In this document: in pieces, positions 43,913 through 54,461 of the stretch
Layout: each line of letters opens with the position of its first letter
Position numbering within the stretch: the stretch's first letter is position 1
Assembly (NCBI RefSeq): GCF_000247695.1
Contig: NW_004624734.1
Coordinates: 35,027,674 to 35,091,673, forward strand
Direction: 5' to 3'
DNA length: 64,000 nt
Source of the DNA: Heterocephalus glaber
Lineage: Eukaryota; Chordata; Mammalia; Rodentia; Bathyergidae
Notes under the pieces: model-generated
Databases searched by the model: none
What the model was told of the DNA's origin: nothing
Seen by the model: only the letters and a program-made list of their open reading frames with translations
Made by a program: the position numbers and the translations under genes

Positions 43913-44423
43913 GAGATGGTCAAGAATCTTTTGAGTATCACCATTCAACTCAGTACCGTCTCTTATCTCCACTGGTTTGTTCAGGTTTATTTTCACTCAG
44001 GCTTCCTCTTGCAGTCAGTGATATAGGTTCAGGAAACCCTACAACCCCAGGAAAAAGGAAGAATTCCTCCCTTCTAGCATCCACAACTGGGTTCTGATTT
44101 GGCTCCTCCTGGGTCAGCAACTCATCCTAGACCAGTCACCATGTGAGACTGGTCAACACACTCCTGAGACTGGGAGAGCAGGGCAAGGCAACTAGCACAC
44201 AATCTTTCTAGAATTTTGTGGAGATACAGAACAGCCTCAGAGAACAAACATTCTATAATATTTCTCTAACTCTCCATATGTATAACTGCATATCTGTTAT
44301 TAAAGAAAATGACCTAACTCATTGAGAAATACTATTTCCACATAGAGAAATTTGATTTTCCAACCATGAAGGTTTTGATTTAGAATGTATTAAAGTAGGA
44401 GTTACTTGAAGGCTAGCAATGAG
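43913..44423. other. no gene or repeat recognised
   Basis: Ordinary sequence between an MLT1 LTR and a GATA array. Confidence 0.4.
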
Positions 44424-44441
44424 AGATAGATAGATAGATAA

Positions 44442-44503
<62 letters not shown>

Positions 44504-44519
44504 GATATAGATAGATAGA
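44424..44519 (+). repeat. (GATA)n microsatellite
   Basis: About 22 tandem GATA units with two interruptions ('aaat' near 44441 and 'gatgatat' near 44502). It directly abuts a MaLR LTR. GATA tetranucleotide arrays mutate fast. Confidence 0.97.
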
Positions 44520-44885
44520 GCACTATTGGATGAAGATTGACCCCTAAAGTTTCATGCACTGGAAGCTTGGTCCTCAGTTTGGTAGAGTAGAGGTGTTGTG
44601 GAAACTTTAAGAGGAGAGGAATAGCAGAAGGTCCACAGGCCTTTGGGAGGTCTCCAAAGAGAGTCCATAGGACCTATAAGACCCAAGCCTCTCTGTCTTC
44701 CAGTTTCAAGATATGATCTCTTCCCTCCACTATTATGATCCACTGATAAGCCCTCACCAGAAGCCACACCAGTGCTTCCCCTTTCTGATCTTGGACTTTG
44801 AACTTCCAGAACTGTGATCTAAATAAACCTCTTTTCTTTATAGATTGCCTCAGGTATTTTGTTAAAGTAATACAAAACTAATACA
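44520..44885 (+). mobile_element. MaLR-type LTR, sense
   Basis: 'tttcatgcactggaagcttg', 'gtcctcagtttggtagagta', 'gaggtgttgtggaaacttta', 'ccagaactgtgatctaaata', 'aacctcttttctttatagat', 'tgcctcaggtattttgttaa', 'agtaatacaaaactaataca' follow a MaLR (MST/MT-like) LTR, including its AATAAA signal. Solo LTR. Confidence 0.85.
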
Positions 44886-47109
44886 TATATATGGAAGACT
44901 GGATTCAACCAGGATTTATAGCAAGACTATAATTTATAGAAAAAATCCAAATCATTTTCATTGAGGAATTTAAGCCAGAAATTTAGAGGAGAAGACATTT
45001 AAAGTGATACCAGAAAAGGTGACATGTGGTATTGGGTATGCTTAGACAATGCTTAGGATATTCTGAGCATGAGCAATTTCTTAAAGGAAAACCTAAAATG
45101 GACTTTAAAATCCACCCCCATCCCACCCTGTCTGCTTCCATTTTCTAACTCATCTACTCTCATTAAGGACTCATCAGTGGACGTGCCACCTTCAAACCTG
45201 GGCCTGCCAGACCAAACAGGGTGGCACAGATTATTAGTTGTGTCCAATCCCTCTCTCCCTCTCTCTCGTATCTGATGTATAATTAGGGGAAGTCCTGTTA
45301 CCCTCTTAACCTGAAGCACAAGATCTAAAGCTGTACCAAAGGCATTCTGCTATCCAGGGAAGGTAAAGTAGATTTTAATCCCTCCTGGCTACGGCGTTTG
45401 GGAAGTGCCAAGCAACACCCTCTGGCAGCTTGCACTTTGAATGGCTTTTCTAACAGCATGCTTATGCTTCAGTCTCGGTAAGAAGATTTATCTGGCAGAT
45501 ATGCCGGCCATCATTTCACTAATTTGCTTAGTCAGCAAATGGGCGCTGCTGGCCCATCAGGTACATCTGGCAGAACTTGAGCATTCTCTGTGGGGGCCCT
45601 TTTGCGTGACCCTGAGTATGCATCAGCTAACAACCCACTTTTCCAGAGCCCTGACAGCATGAATGATGGTTTAGACTTAAGCACCACAAACACTTAGAGA
45701 CACAGTTGCCTGCCCCTGCCTCACATCCCGTAGCAGGGAGGAGTGCTATGACACAGGCTTCTTTCTCTTGCCTCATCAGAGCTGGTGGTGTTTTTGACAG
45801 GTCCAGAGCTACTTTACTTGCAAGATCCTCAGCAGTAAGCACCCAACAGGTATATTTCACACACCGGTCCTCTCCCAAATGGTGTCAAACAGGAATGCCT
45901 GAGATACCTGGGAGAGACCCATGGATCAGAAAAGAAAGTCTGAATGTAGAAGGAGAAGAGGAGGCTGAGGGATTGTGGAAGAAAGAAATAGTAAAGAGAG
46001 TTCATGCAGCCAAGAGAGTGAAGGAAGATAAATGGCAGCGCAGGTAACAGAGTGATCGCCTTAGCCCTTGCCTGGGGCTGTTCCGGTTTCAAGGCTGAAA
46101 GCCTTATGCCTTGGGGACCTCCTCAGTCCTGTGCAACCGGGAGGGTCGGTCACATAAAGGACATGATGTGGGCCTTAATTCTATAGGACAGGTGAGTAAG
46201 AGCCTGGACAGCACAGCGACATCACTTTAAAATTTTCAAACTATGATCCTTGACTCTGTGGCCCCGGCCCAGAAAGCAGATCTCCCAGCATACACAGATG
46301 TCACCCGGACTGCTCCATTGTCCAGGGCACCACTTATGGCATTTCCCATATTCCCCAAGGTCCCATTTAAAGGCTACTGATATAGTGTTCCCAACACATC
46401 AAGCTCCGAGCCTTCTCCAAAGACTGGCCGACATAGATTGGCGACTGGCTGGGCAGGTATTTTTATGGCATAGCCACCTAGCTTTTTCATTCTTAGACTG
46501 TATAAAAATCAAGTTGACAAAGGAGTGCTAACAGTAAAAGCAAGTCACAAAATAACTGTGGGCCACAGAATAGAAGTCTCTGTCTGGAGTCACACAGGCC
46601 CACCTGCTGGGGAGACTGTACCTCCCAGGGCTTCCACACACAGACAGCCACGGCCCGGGAGGTGTCCTGCAGGGCCCACAGCACAGGTCAGGCTTCGCCC
46701 CCTTCTTCATCACTCCAGCTGTTTTGGGCCCGACTGCCCTGCTGCTGGTGTCAGCAGTGCCCTCACTGCGGTGGGCATCCCACATTACTACGGTGCCTCC
46801 CAACCTCTCTGCTGCAGGACAAGGTGCTGGGTTGCCCAATGTCCCCTGCCCACGGGTCCTTGGCCTTGGTTTTCTGGCTAGGTGTTGACAGCTTAACTTG
46901 GCCCCAACAAGACTCCACCCAGATTCCAAAGGCTTCTTTGCCAACACAAAGGCTCCCCTGCGGTTGTCCATGCTGCCTGCTGCCCACCTGGCAAAAGCAG
47001 AATAGACCTTAAAATCATGCTGCTCTTTCAGGAGCAAAAGACAAAACGTAAGTCTTAGTTTGTCTACAATGCCCATTTCTCAATGCCACATAGATTCACA
47101 CATTCATTA
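44886..47109. other. 2.2 kb with no recognised repeat or gene, GC-rich at the right
   Basis: Holds an enhancer-like segment (45440-45680) and a GC-richer part at 46560-46990 in which both strands stay open for 100-182 codons. The longest frame (46528-47076 minus) has no recognisable domain, no clear start context and few CpG sites around it. No gene is called. Confidence 0.45.
45440..45680. promoter_or_regulatory. Possible enhancer: GATA and MARE sites together
   Basis: Repeat-free. TTATCT (GATA factor site, minus orientation) at 45488-45493 and tgcttagtcagca at 45525-45537, which matches the MARE palindrome at 12 of 13 bases, although the change lies in the AP-1 core. The spacing of about 32 bases resembles erythroid/megakaryocytic enhancer grammar. 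Unproven. Confidence 0.25.
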
Positions 47110-47330
47110 ACTTATTGTTAAAAATATTTATTGATAATTGAGTACATACCAGGCAATAATGCAGATACAGTTACAGTAGAGGATAAGGTAGGCAAGATCT
47201 TTGCTTATGGTACTTAGGTCCTCAAGAGGAAAAGAAACATAATACATAGAAAGTAAATAGATGAACATTTGAAAAAGTAACACGCACTGGGAAGACAATG
47301 ACAAAGAGGGTATGATCTTTCTGTGGAAAG
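47110..47330 (-). repeat. L2 relic, antisense
   Basis: 'aaaatatttattgataattg', 'agtacataccaggcaataat', 'gcagatacagttacagtaga', 'tttgcttatggtacttaggt' match the antisense L2 3' end and the following block. Confidence 0.7.
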
Positions 47331-47609
47331 GGCTTCACCTTTATGGAACTCCACACCCCTCACCTGAAGGGTAGTCTACCAACTCCCCCTAACAGCACTG
47401 CGCTGCCTCTTGCTGACCATGGTCAGCAGGACACGATGTACTCTCCTGGGATTGCTTCGGTTCCAGTTTCATCTCTGTGCCCTTCTCCCTTTGCCATTTG
47501 TGTGACCCATGGTCTTAGCTGGGGGAGGCTTTAGGAACCAAACCTCTCTTGGTAAAGTCCCTGGGCTTTGGCATCAGCCAGTAAGCCTTTCCTTTGCTCC
47601 CATCAATCT

Positions 47610-47820
47610 TGTTAACCGGTATTAGTCCTTCAAAACACAGCTCATGTGTCTCCCCAGGAAAGCCTTCCCTGGTCCCCTGCAAACTGCGTCCGGCAGTGAG
47701 AAGCAATAACTGCCATGTGGACATGGTCAAGTCTTATTCATCTGTTACTGGGCAAAGTATCTGAGACACAGATAGGACTCAATAAACGCTCATTGAATGT
47801 ATGCACGAATAAATGAATGA
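47610..47820 (+). repeat. L2 3' end, sense
   Basis: 'tagtccttcaaaacacagct', 'catgtgtctccccaggaaag', 'ccttccctggtcccctgcaa', 'gtcttattcatctgttactg', 'aggactcaataaacgctcat', 'tgaatgtatgcacgaataaa' is the sense L2 end including the terminal AATGAATGA-like repeat. Confidence 0.8.
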
Positions 47821-49506
47821 GTCTGGAGCTCAGCAGGCCAGCATGGATCTGATAAACCTGGTCCCTCGGCTCACTGCATAACCCAGAAGTCTACTATGAA
47901 AGGCAAAGTAAACTTGTTTTCCCACAAATCACATCACACTCAGACACAAAGTAGGAAAAGTGTCTCTTGGGTGGCTCAGATTGGCTCTCCCAACAGCCAG
48001 AAGCACAACTGTTTTAGTCAAAGCCAAACATTCCCCCCAGTGGACTTTTCCTGAAGCATCTATTGATCTTTAAGAAAAGTAGTATTTAATGAAAGTGCTG
48101 TTTCCAGCTTCTTGTCTCTTTTCTGGAATTTCCCTCCAAGTATTTCCAACTGTAATGTGAAATTTAACTGTGTGTCAGCCAATGCTGGTGACCTCAGTAG
48201 CTCAACCACTGCCTTGCTGGAGAACAGCTAACTTCACAGTTGCTTCTGGACAAGATTTACCTCTGACAGATTGGATCCAAAAATCTCCCATGCAGCTAGG
48301 ACCCCCGGCTGTGCTGGAGTGGAGACAGCACAGAACGTTCATCCTGACAAGCTCTGACTCCAAGTCAAGGCCTTCGGCATCTCCCATGGACTCTGTCTGC
48401 AAATAGAGAAGCAGGGTTCAAAGTTATTTGAGGAACCACAGAAATGTCAGAGTCACCTCTGTGGTTAAACACTCTTTGTTGTGGATAGTAAGAAATCATC
48501 TCAAATCTCTGGAAATGAGAGATGGATCACAATACTCATTCGGAAACCTCCTTTCTCTTATCTTGTTTGCTGAGATGTAACCTCTCTGTTCTCCTCATGG
48601 TGCAGGAAGTTGATTTTTTGTTTAATCTCTATTCTGATTAACAGCAAGACAGCGCTAATGTGACAATTAGAGCACTTGACTTGTTGGACAGGCTGGCACA
48701 AGCCAATGACCATAATATCTCCATTTTCACTGGAGCCCATAGCATAGTCATGAAGTTCAGATATGAAAATTTGTTCTATAAACTGTTAAGAACTATAGTA
48801 TACTAATACGAGAAATTGTTATGCTAGCCCACGCATAAGTTACTAATTTTTTAAAAAGAACTATACAGAATATCATTTAATGTCCACATAATTCCCCATA
48901 AAGCATTTAGTGCTCCAGCAGTATAATTTTGAACTTTTCCACTTATAGTCCTAGGCAGAGCTCTTAAACTTTTAAACACACAGGAACTACCTAGTGTTAA
49001 GGAGAGCTAGGCAGCTTGGAAATGGTAATAAGAGATCTCACCACCAGGTGGCACTATTGATGATATGTCTTTGTCTTGATTAAAACAGACCTGACATTTG
49101 AGGGGCTCAGGTCAAGAGTATAGAAGGAGGCCTGTATGCCACATGTTAATTATTTAAAAGTAAAATCAATCTAAAGTACAAAGACAATAAAATATATTTC
49201 TTTGAAAAAAAACTTGAAATGGAAAGCCAGGTGCTGATTTACAAATCTGAGCTTCTTAGAGGTGTAGGTAGAACGGAGTGGTTCAAGGAGGGTCAGGCCC
49301 AGCCTCCCACCTACAGCCCTTCCATGGCAAAGCCCAACCGACCTCCACTGCTGCTTGACAAAGTTCCAGCTGGGGGAAAGAAAGGGTGGAACACGTCGTA
49401 CCCTCATGTTTTATTTTTTTCATGCCATAATGTTTAAAATTGTTACTCTGGTCACAGGAGTCATTGTGTTTGTGACTAACAACAAACTCTCCATGAGGCA
49501 AATTGG
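47821..49506. other. no gene recognised, unique sequence up to the gap
   Basis: About 1.7 kb. A repeat-free AT-rich part at 48600-48740 ('cgctaatgtgacaattagag') has homeodomain-type cores. No exon or RNA gene seen. Confidence 0.4.
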
Positions 49507-49606
49507 NNNNNNNNNNNNNNNNNNNNNNNNNNNNNNNNNNNNNNNNNNNNNNNNNNNNNNNNNNNNNNNNNNNNNNNNNNNNNNNNNNNNNNNNNNNNNN
49601 NNNNNN
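49507..49606. other. Assembly gap (100 N)
   Basis: Exactly 100 unresolved bases, the usual placeholder for a gap of unknown size. Sequence on the two sides need not be truly adjacent, and any open frame crossing it is an artefact. Confidence 1.
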
Positions 49607-49819
49607 TTCTAAAGAAACTTCTCCTAAAACCCCCTCTGTTTCCCCCACTACTATGACTCCCCCTCTTATTGTTGACATTCTATTTACTAAAGGGGTCTTA
49701 CAAAAAGATTGGAAAGACAGACTTTACATGAAAGAAATAGAAATGAAAAATAGAAAGAATGTTAAGACAGATAAATGCATTAAGGAGACAAGTTACTCAG
49801 TATTTCTCAAAGTGTTGTA

Positions 49820-50550
49820 AATATCTCCTGCTCATGGACTATGAACCTAAATGACATTTAGTTAAGATGAATAGAGGTAAAATAAAATAGAGAGCTAATA
49901 ACAAACTATATTAACCATTGTGCAGTTTCTCAAGGGCCAGCTGGCGACCACAAGTTTGACACTTAGTTGATTAAATCTTGCTTGTACCCCCGCTGATATA
50001 AAGATTTTGATTAAGTTACTTTCTGCTCTGTTTAGGTGTGGGTAAATAAGGGGACAATTGTAATTTTTAAATATGTATTCATGATGTTCAATGAAATGAC
50101 TCAGCTTAGAGGAATTGTACTTTATCTAGCCAAAAATAATCTCTACTTCAATAGAAATTGCTAATGTAGCTTAAAATGTAAACCTGTTCCACCCAATGCC
50201 TCTCAGCTATTGCTTAAAGTTATAAAAATAAATCAGACCCTGAGACTTCTCAGAGGGAACCTGGACATTGCTTGCGGAGGTTCTTTCTCATTGCCGGCCC
50301 AGGACCTCTCCCCTTCCTACCCTACATCGACATCGACTGCAGCTGGTCTGCGGCACTTCCTCCCTGTGAAGGTCTCACACACCTTCTTCCCTGCTCCATC
50401 CACACCCCTGAACCCTCAGCCTTGGGCCATTCTCAGAGGCCAGACTGGAGGGTTGGCCTCAGTATGCTCTAGAGGTTTGGGATTGTTTGTGTGGAGACTT
50501 CGGGAGTTCCGGGCACCCACGGTATAGTCTATAACATGGTTCATCTGATC
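49820..50550 (+). mobile_element. Possible LTR next to the gap (unassigned)
   Basis: A TATA-like 'aaagttataaaaataaatca' at about 50215-50234 sits about 30 bases before 'ctgagacttctcagaggg', and is followed by a GC-richer, CpG-bearing segment. Upstream is an AT-rich part with 'actttctgctctgtttaggt'. This resembles the U3-R-U5 layout of an endogenous retroviral LTR. I see no matching second LTR, no primer-binding site and no gag, pol or env, so the call is weak. The 69 residues open just right of the gap (49607-49819) are not recognised. Confidence 0.25.
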
Positions 50551-50554
50551 TTTC

Positions 50555-50734
50555 TGTCAAGGGTCAGACTGTGATTATATTGGGCTTTGTTGGGCAATAC
50601 ATTCACTGTCACAACTACTCAACACATGTAAATGGATGTGGGTATCTTCCAATAAAACTCTATGTACAAAATCTGGCAGCAACTTGGATTTGGTCTGGAG
50701 GCCGTAGTTTGCAGACAGCTGGTCTAAAAGCCAG
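50555..50734 (+). mobile_element. hAT-Charlie-type MITE
   Basis: 'tctgtcaagggtcagactgt', 'gattatattgggctttgttg', 'gtcacaactactcaacacat', 'cttccaataaaactctatgt', 'acaaaatctggcagcaactt', 'gccgtagtttgcagacagct' follow the known 'ctgtaaagggccagat ... gtagtttgccgaccc' hAT MITE, nearly full length. Confidence 0.8.
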
Positions 50735-50935
50735 GGCTAGGGCTGCCAAAAAATGTAGGACACCTAATTTATCTTGAATTCCAGATTGTTGGATTATTTT
50801 TTAGTGTATGTTCCAAATACTGCATGGGGTGTCTTTATACTAAAAAATGAGTGGTTGTTTATCTAACATGCAAATTTACTTGTGGATCAAGGATTTTTTA
50901 TTTGTTAAATCTGGTTACCCTAGGGAGGTGGTGGC
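50735..50935. mobile_element. Palindromic DNA-transposon MITE
   Basis: The left arm 'gggctgccaaaaaatgtagg', 'gattattttttagtgtatgt' is mirrored by the right arm 'tatactaaaaaatgagtggt', 'taaatctggttaccctag' around a centre near 50825. Such near-perfect fold-back structure with 'ttagtataagt' arms is typical of a mammalian DNA-transposon MITE. The family name is uncertain. Confidence 0.65.
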
Positions 50936-51081
50936 TCTAGGCAGAGTTCATATCAGCCTTGTGGACTCCTCACCCCAGTGGAAGGGAGGCCACATCCAGA
51001 GAGAGGCCAGAGCAGGGCCTTCAAAGCCCACACCCTAGGTCAGGACCATGCTTTCCCAGCCCTAAGGGAAGAACTGCTTTT

Positions 51082-51179
51082 TGGGTTTGTTTGTTTGTTT
51101 GTTTTGGTACTGGGGATCGAACTTGGGACCTTGCACTTTTGAGACAGGTGGTAGCGCCACTGAGCTAAATCCCCAGCCC
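51082..51179 (-). mobile_element. ID SINE, antisense, with target-site duplication
   Basis: A (GTTT)n tail then 'ggtactggggatcgaacttg', 'ggaccttgcacttttgagac', 'gccactgagctaaatcccca', 'gccc'. The flanks are aagaactgctttt (51069-51081) and aagaactggtttt (51180-51192), one difference. Confidence 0.92.
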
Positions 51180-51284
51180 AAGAACTGGTTTTTAAATGAC
51201 AGTTTTTATAAGCCCAACAAATAAACAGAATGTGTTTTTTTGGTTTTTTTTTTTACCATTTAAATGGCTGATTTTGTGTAGTTA

Positions 51285-51700
51285 GGGCATTTATTTATTC
51301 AATAAATACTTACTGAGTTCCTGCTGTGTGTTAGCCAGTTGGGGGGGGCAGGGGGAGCCGACAATGGTGCCCAAACAAAAGAAAAAAACAGTTCCTGTCT
51401 TCATGGGGCTTATGCAGGGGAGTCAGATATCATATCATTTCACATATTCACAGATACATAACAATTACAAATTGGCAAGAATAAATAAGAAGATAAAAAC
51501 AGTAACAGGGAAGACATGTAAACTGAAAGGCAGGGAAAGACACACATGATCTTCATCCTGAGCTATGAAGAAGCTCTGGAATTGATGAGTGAAGCCTGAG
51601 GGGCAAGGATTCCAGGCAGAAAGAACCTCCTGGGTGCAGACCTGGAAGTGGGATCTCAGAGTCCAAGGTCAGCAGGAGGGACAAAGGAGGGGGCAGGAGG
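51285..51700 (-). repeat. L2 relic, antisense, long
   Basis: 'gggcatttatttattcaata', 'aatacttactgagttcctgc', 'tgtgtgttagccagttgg', 'cctgtcttcatggggcttat', 'gtgaagcctgaggggcaagg', 'attccaggcagaaagaacct', 'cctgggtgcagacctggaag' give several L2 antisense blocks in order. A G run lies at 51343-51350. Confidence 0.8.
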
Positions 51701-51969
51701 CAAAGGCAGCCTTTGCCAGTCCTCCTCCTATGAGTGACTTACCAAATGATGGAGGAACCTGAGGTTTCCTAATATATAGAAATAATATAACTGTGCTGTC
51801 AACTTTGGAAAAAGTTGTCCTAGTTTACTGTGTTAAGTTGGCATTGTACAGAAATTAACAGCCATATTGGTCTAGAAATGTTAAACTTAATTTTTTTTCC
51901 ATTTGTACAGGGGTAACGCACTATATTAAATACTTAAGGTCTTATCTATGTGGGTTTAATTACAGAAAC
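51701..51969. other. no gene or repeat recognised
   Basis: Possibly the body of the L1 whose 3' end follows, but too diverged for a call. Confidence 0.3.
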
Positions 51970-52165
51970 TAATAAAGTATTCTCTAAATAATGAAAAAAA
52001 TAATAATAAATGTTTGAGGGAGATGGGAATGCTAAGTAGCCTGATTGGATCATTATACATTGTAAACATGTATCAAATATATCAAATGTTCATATTCTAC
52101 CCCATAAATATGTATCCCATACAAATGCTATATGTCCATTTTTTATATATTTAATAGGAAGCTTT
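51970..52165 (+). repeat. Old L1 3' UTR end, sense
   Basis: 'gatgggaatgctaagtagcc', 'tgattggatcattatacatt', 'gtaaacatgtatcaaatata', 'ccccataaatatgtatccca', 'acaaatgctatatgtccatt' match the L1MA/MB-like 3' end. Confidence 0.75.
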
Positions 52166-52252
52166 TATAGAGGAAGAAAATATGACTAGTTCTCATTTTT
52201 AGAGCTTGTAGAAAGACCAACAGTGAAGAGACTCAGCAAGAAGCCCACTTGT

Positions 52253-52652
52253 TTTACCTACTTTTCCCATTGCTGAGACAAAATACTTGACACTCAAAGT
52301 TAAAAGAGGAAAGCTTTATTGTAGCTCACAGTTTGTAGAGGTTTCACTTCATAGTTGGCTGGCTTCACAGCAGGGTGGCATGGCAGAGAAGGAAAAGTTC
52401 ATGGTGGGCAGAAGGCAGCAAAAGAAGCAAGCAAGGAGCAGCAACCACAGCACTTCTCCTTCTTTCCCTTACATTCTATCCAGGCTACCTGCCCTTAGGG
52501 TGGGGCACCCTCAATCCTTGCATCAAACCACGAATCAATTCCAGCATCACATCCTTAATCCCAGCATCACACACTCTAGATGCAGCCACCTCACCTCCAG
52601 AAAGCTCCACCTATGAGGTTTTGAGGGAACATCTGGATATAAGCCATAATAC
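52253..52652 (-). mobile_element. MaLR-type LTR, antisense, near full length
   Basis: 'ctacttttcccattgctgag', 'acaaaatacttgacactcaa', 'gctttattgtagctcacagt', 'ttgtagaggtttcacttcat', 'cacctatgaggttttgaggg', 'aacatctggatataagccat'. Same family and orientation as 36172-36535. A local duplication gives two 'ccagcatcacat' or 'ccagcatcacac' blocks near 52540-52570. Confidence 0.8.
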
Positions 52653-52831
52653 CACTGCAGTAGATCAGACCAGAGAGGATGATGGGAAAGGCAGGAGAAG
52701 AGAGGAAAAGAATTAGAATGTCTGCTGGGTTCCTGGTTTTGAGAGATGAGAAAAATAGAGGATATCCAGGCATAGGAAGAAGATGGACATCTCAGATGAC
52801 CTATAAAGCTGGAGATGCTTTCTCTGCCACT
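52653..52831. other. no gene or repeat recognised
   Basis: Short spacer between two MaLR LTRs of opposite orientation. Confidence 0.4.
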
Positions 52832-53320
52832 GCTATGGTTTGGATCTTAAATATACCCCAAATGCCCATGTGTTAAAGGCTTGGTCCCCAGCCTATGGCA
52901 CTATTGAGAAGTTATGGAACTTTTAAGAGATGAAGCTTAAAGGGAGGTGTGGCTTTGAAGGGTATTGTGGAGCCCCAGGCCCTCCTCTTCTTCCCTCTCT
53001 CCAGCTACCATGATGTAAGTAGTTTCTTCTACCACATGCTCCCAGCATGATCCACTGCCTTATCACAGGCCCAAAAGCAACAGGGGTGACTGAACATGGA
53101 CTGAAACCTCCAAAACTGTGAATCAAAATGAATCTTTCCTCTTTTTCAGTTGGTTATCCTACTTTTTTTTTTTTTTTCAGTACTGGGGATCAAACTCGGG
53201 TCTTTGAGCTTGTGCAGCAGGCGGCAAAACCACTGAGCTAAATCCCCATCCCTGGTCCTCTCTTTTTCAGTTGGTTATCTCAGGTATTTTGTTACAGTAA
53301 TGGAAAGCTTACTATCGCAA
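52832..53320 (+). mobile_element. MaLR-type LTR, sense, broken by an ID SINE
   Basis: 'tgctatggtttggatcttaa', 'aatgcccatgtgttaaaggc', 'ttggtccccagcctatggca', 'ctactatgatg'-type 'agctaccatgatgtaagtag', 'actgaaacctccaaaactgt', 'gaatcaaaatgaatctttcc', then (after the ID) 'tggttatctcaggtattttg', 'ttacagtaatggaaagctta'. This is the complete sense layout of a MaLR LTR, split at 53159-53255. Confidence 0.88.
53159..53255 (-). mobile_element. ID SINE, antisense, with long target-site duplication
   Basis: A 15-T tail, then 'cagtactggggatcaaactc', 'gggtctttgagcttgtgcag', 'ggcaaaaccactgagctaaa', 'tccccatccc'. The LTR sequence tcctctttttcagttggtta (53137 on) recurs after the element as tcctctctttttcagttggt (53256 on), a 22-24 bp pair differing by one CT unit. 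Confidence 0.95.
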
Positions 53321-54461
53321 GTGGATAGATAAAATGAATGAGTAGATATACCTGTCAGCAGCTCAGAAGAGAAGTCAAGGCTAGGAATATAGGAGAAGGG
53401 TGGAGGGGCCAATGGAAGGTACTTATTCCCAGGATAACAGTTGGTGCCTTCATGAGGAAATGAGGAAGGGGTCTGAGACAGATATGGAGGTATCTCAGTG
53501 TCAAGAAACAACGAAGGAGAAAAACAAGAAAGGGCAGAAACCAAAAGAAGGGAATGTTTCACAGAATTCCTTTTCTATTGAATACTCAGTGCATCCTTTT
53601 CCTTGAAACTGATGAGGTCCTTCCTGTTGGGACCTCTCTTCCTCCATATCTTCACTACATTTATGATGATAAAAAGAGAAAGCAGAAAAAGTAGAAGGAA
53701 GCAACTGTCCATGGCTCTATACAGTCATTCCCATAGTATTTACACACTTCCCATTGAAGGGGTGAGTGAAAAGTTGAATGAGTGACTTTTGAATGAGTGA
53801 ATGAAAATCTTCATCCTCCTCCCTAATTGGATAGGAAATAGATTTTGAATCTTCCAGAATTTGAAAAAACAGCATCCATTAAAAGGAAGAGACTCCTTGA
53901 GCAAATCTAACATGCATTAGCATTTTCTAGCCTGAGTGGGTTGTTCTCCAGTCAGATCTTGGTCAAGCACAGGAGCCTGAGGGAGTCAGCCACACACTAA
54001 GCTTGCCTGAATGATGGGTGTGATGTGTTGCCTTAACTACCAACAGGGAAATCATGGGGCTCCTGTGAATCACATCAGTGACATTTCTTAGTTCCTAGTA
54101 AATAACCTTGTGTTTTGACCTGTAACAATGTGAAATGCTAACAAAGCTGTGAGGAAATTAAAATACCTTGATGTAGTTTGCAGACTGTTTTAGCGGACCC
54201 TGTCCAGGTGACAAAAGGTCTGTTAGATGCTGGGAAGAAACAAAGGAAGAAAAAGGTCAGGGAAGAAATAGCTGTGTGGTGAAATGCCAAAGTACGAGAG
54301 TTTATCTAGACCAAAGAGATGACTTTTACATAAGGAATTCCAAGCCATGGATCACTAACACCAAGTAATGTAGGTAAGAAGGAAATTGATGATTAAAAGA
54401 AGATGTGGGCACTGGTTGCTATATTGGAACAAATTCAGGTGTGTAGCAACACTTTATATAC
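53321..54461. other. no gene recognised, unique sequence
   Basis: About 1.1 kb of ordinary sequence. Open frames at 53275-53785 overlap on both strands with no domain. Confidence 0.4.

Noticed and set aside
49283..49820. Open frames that cross the N gap
   Set aside because: The 100 N are a placeholder. Frame and length across them have no meaning.
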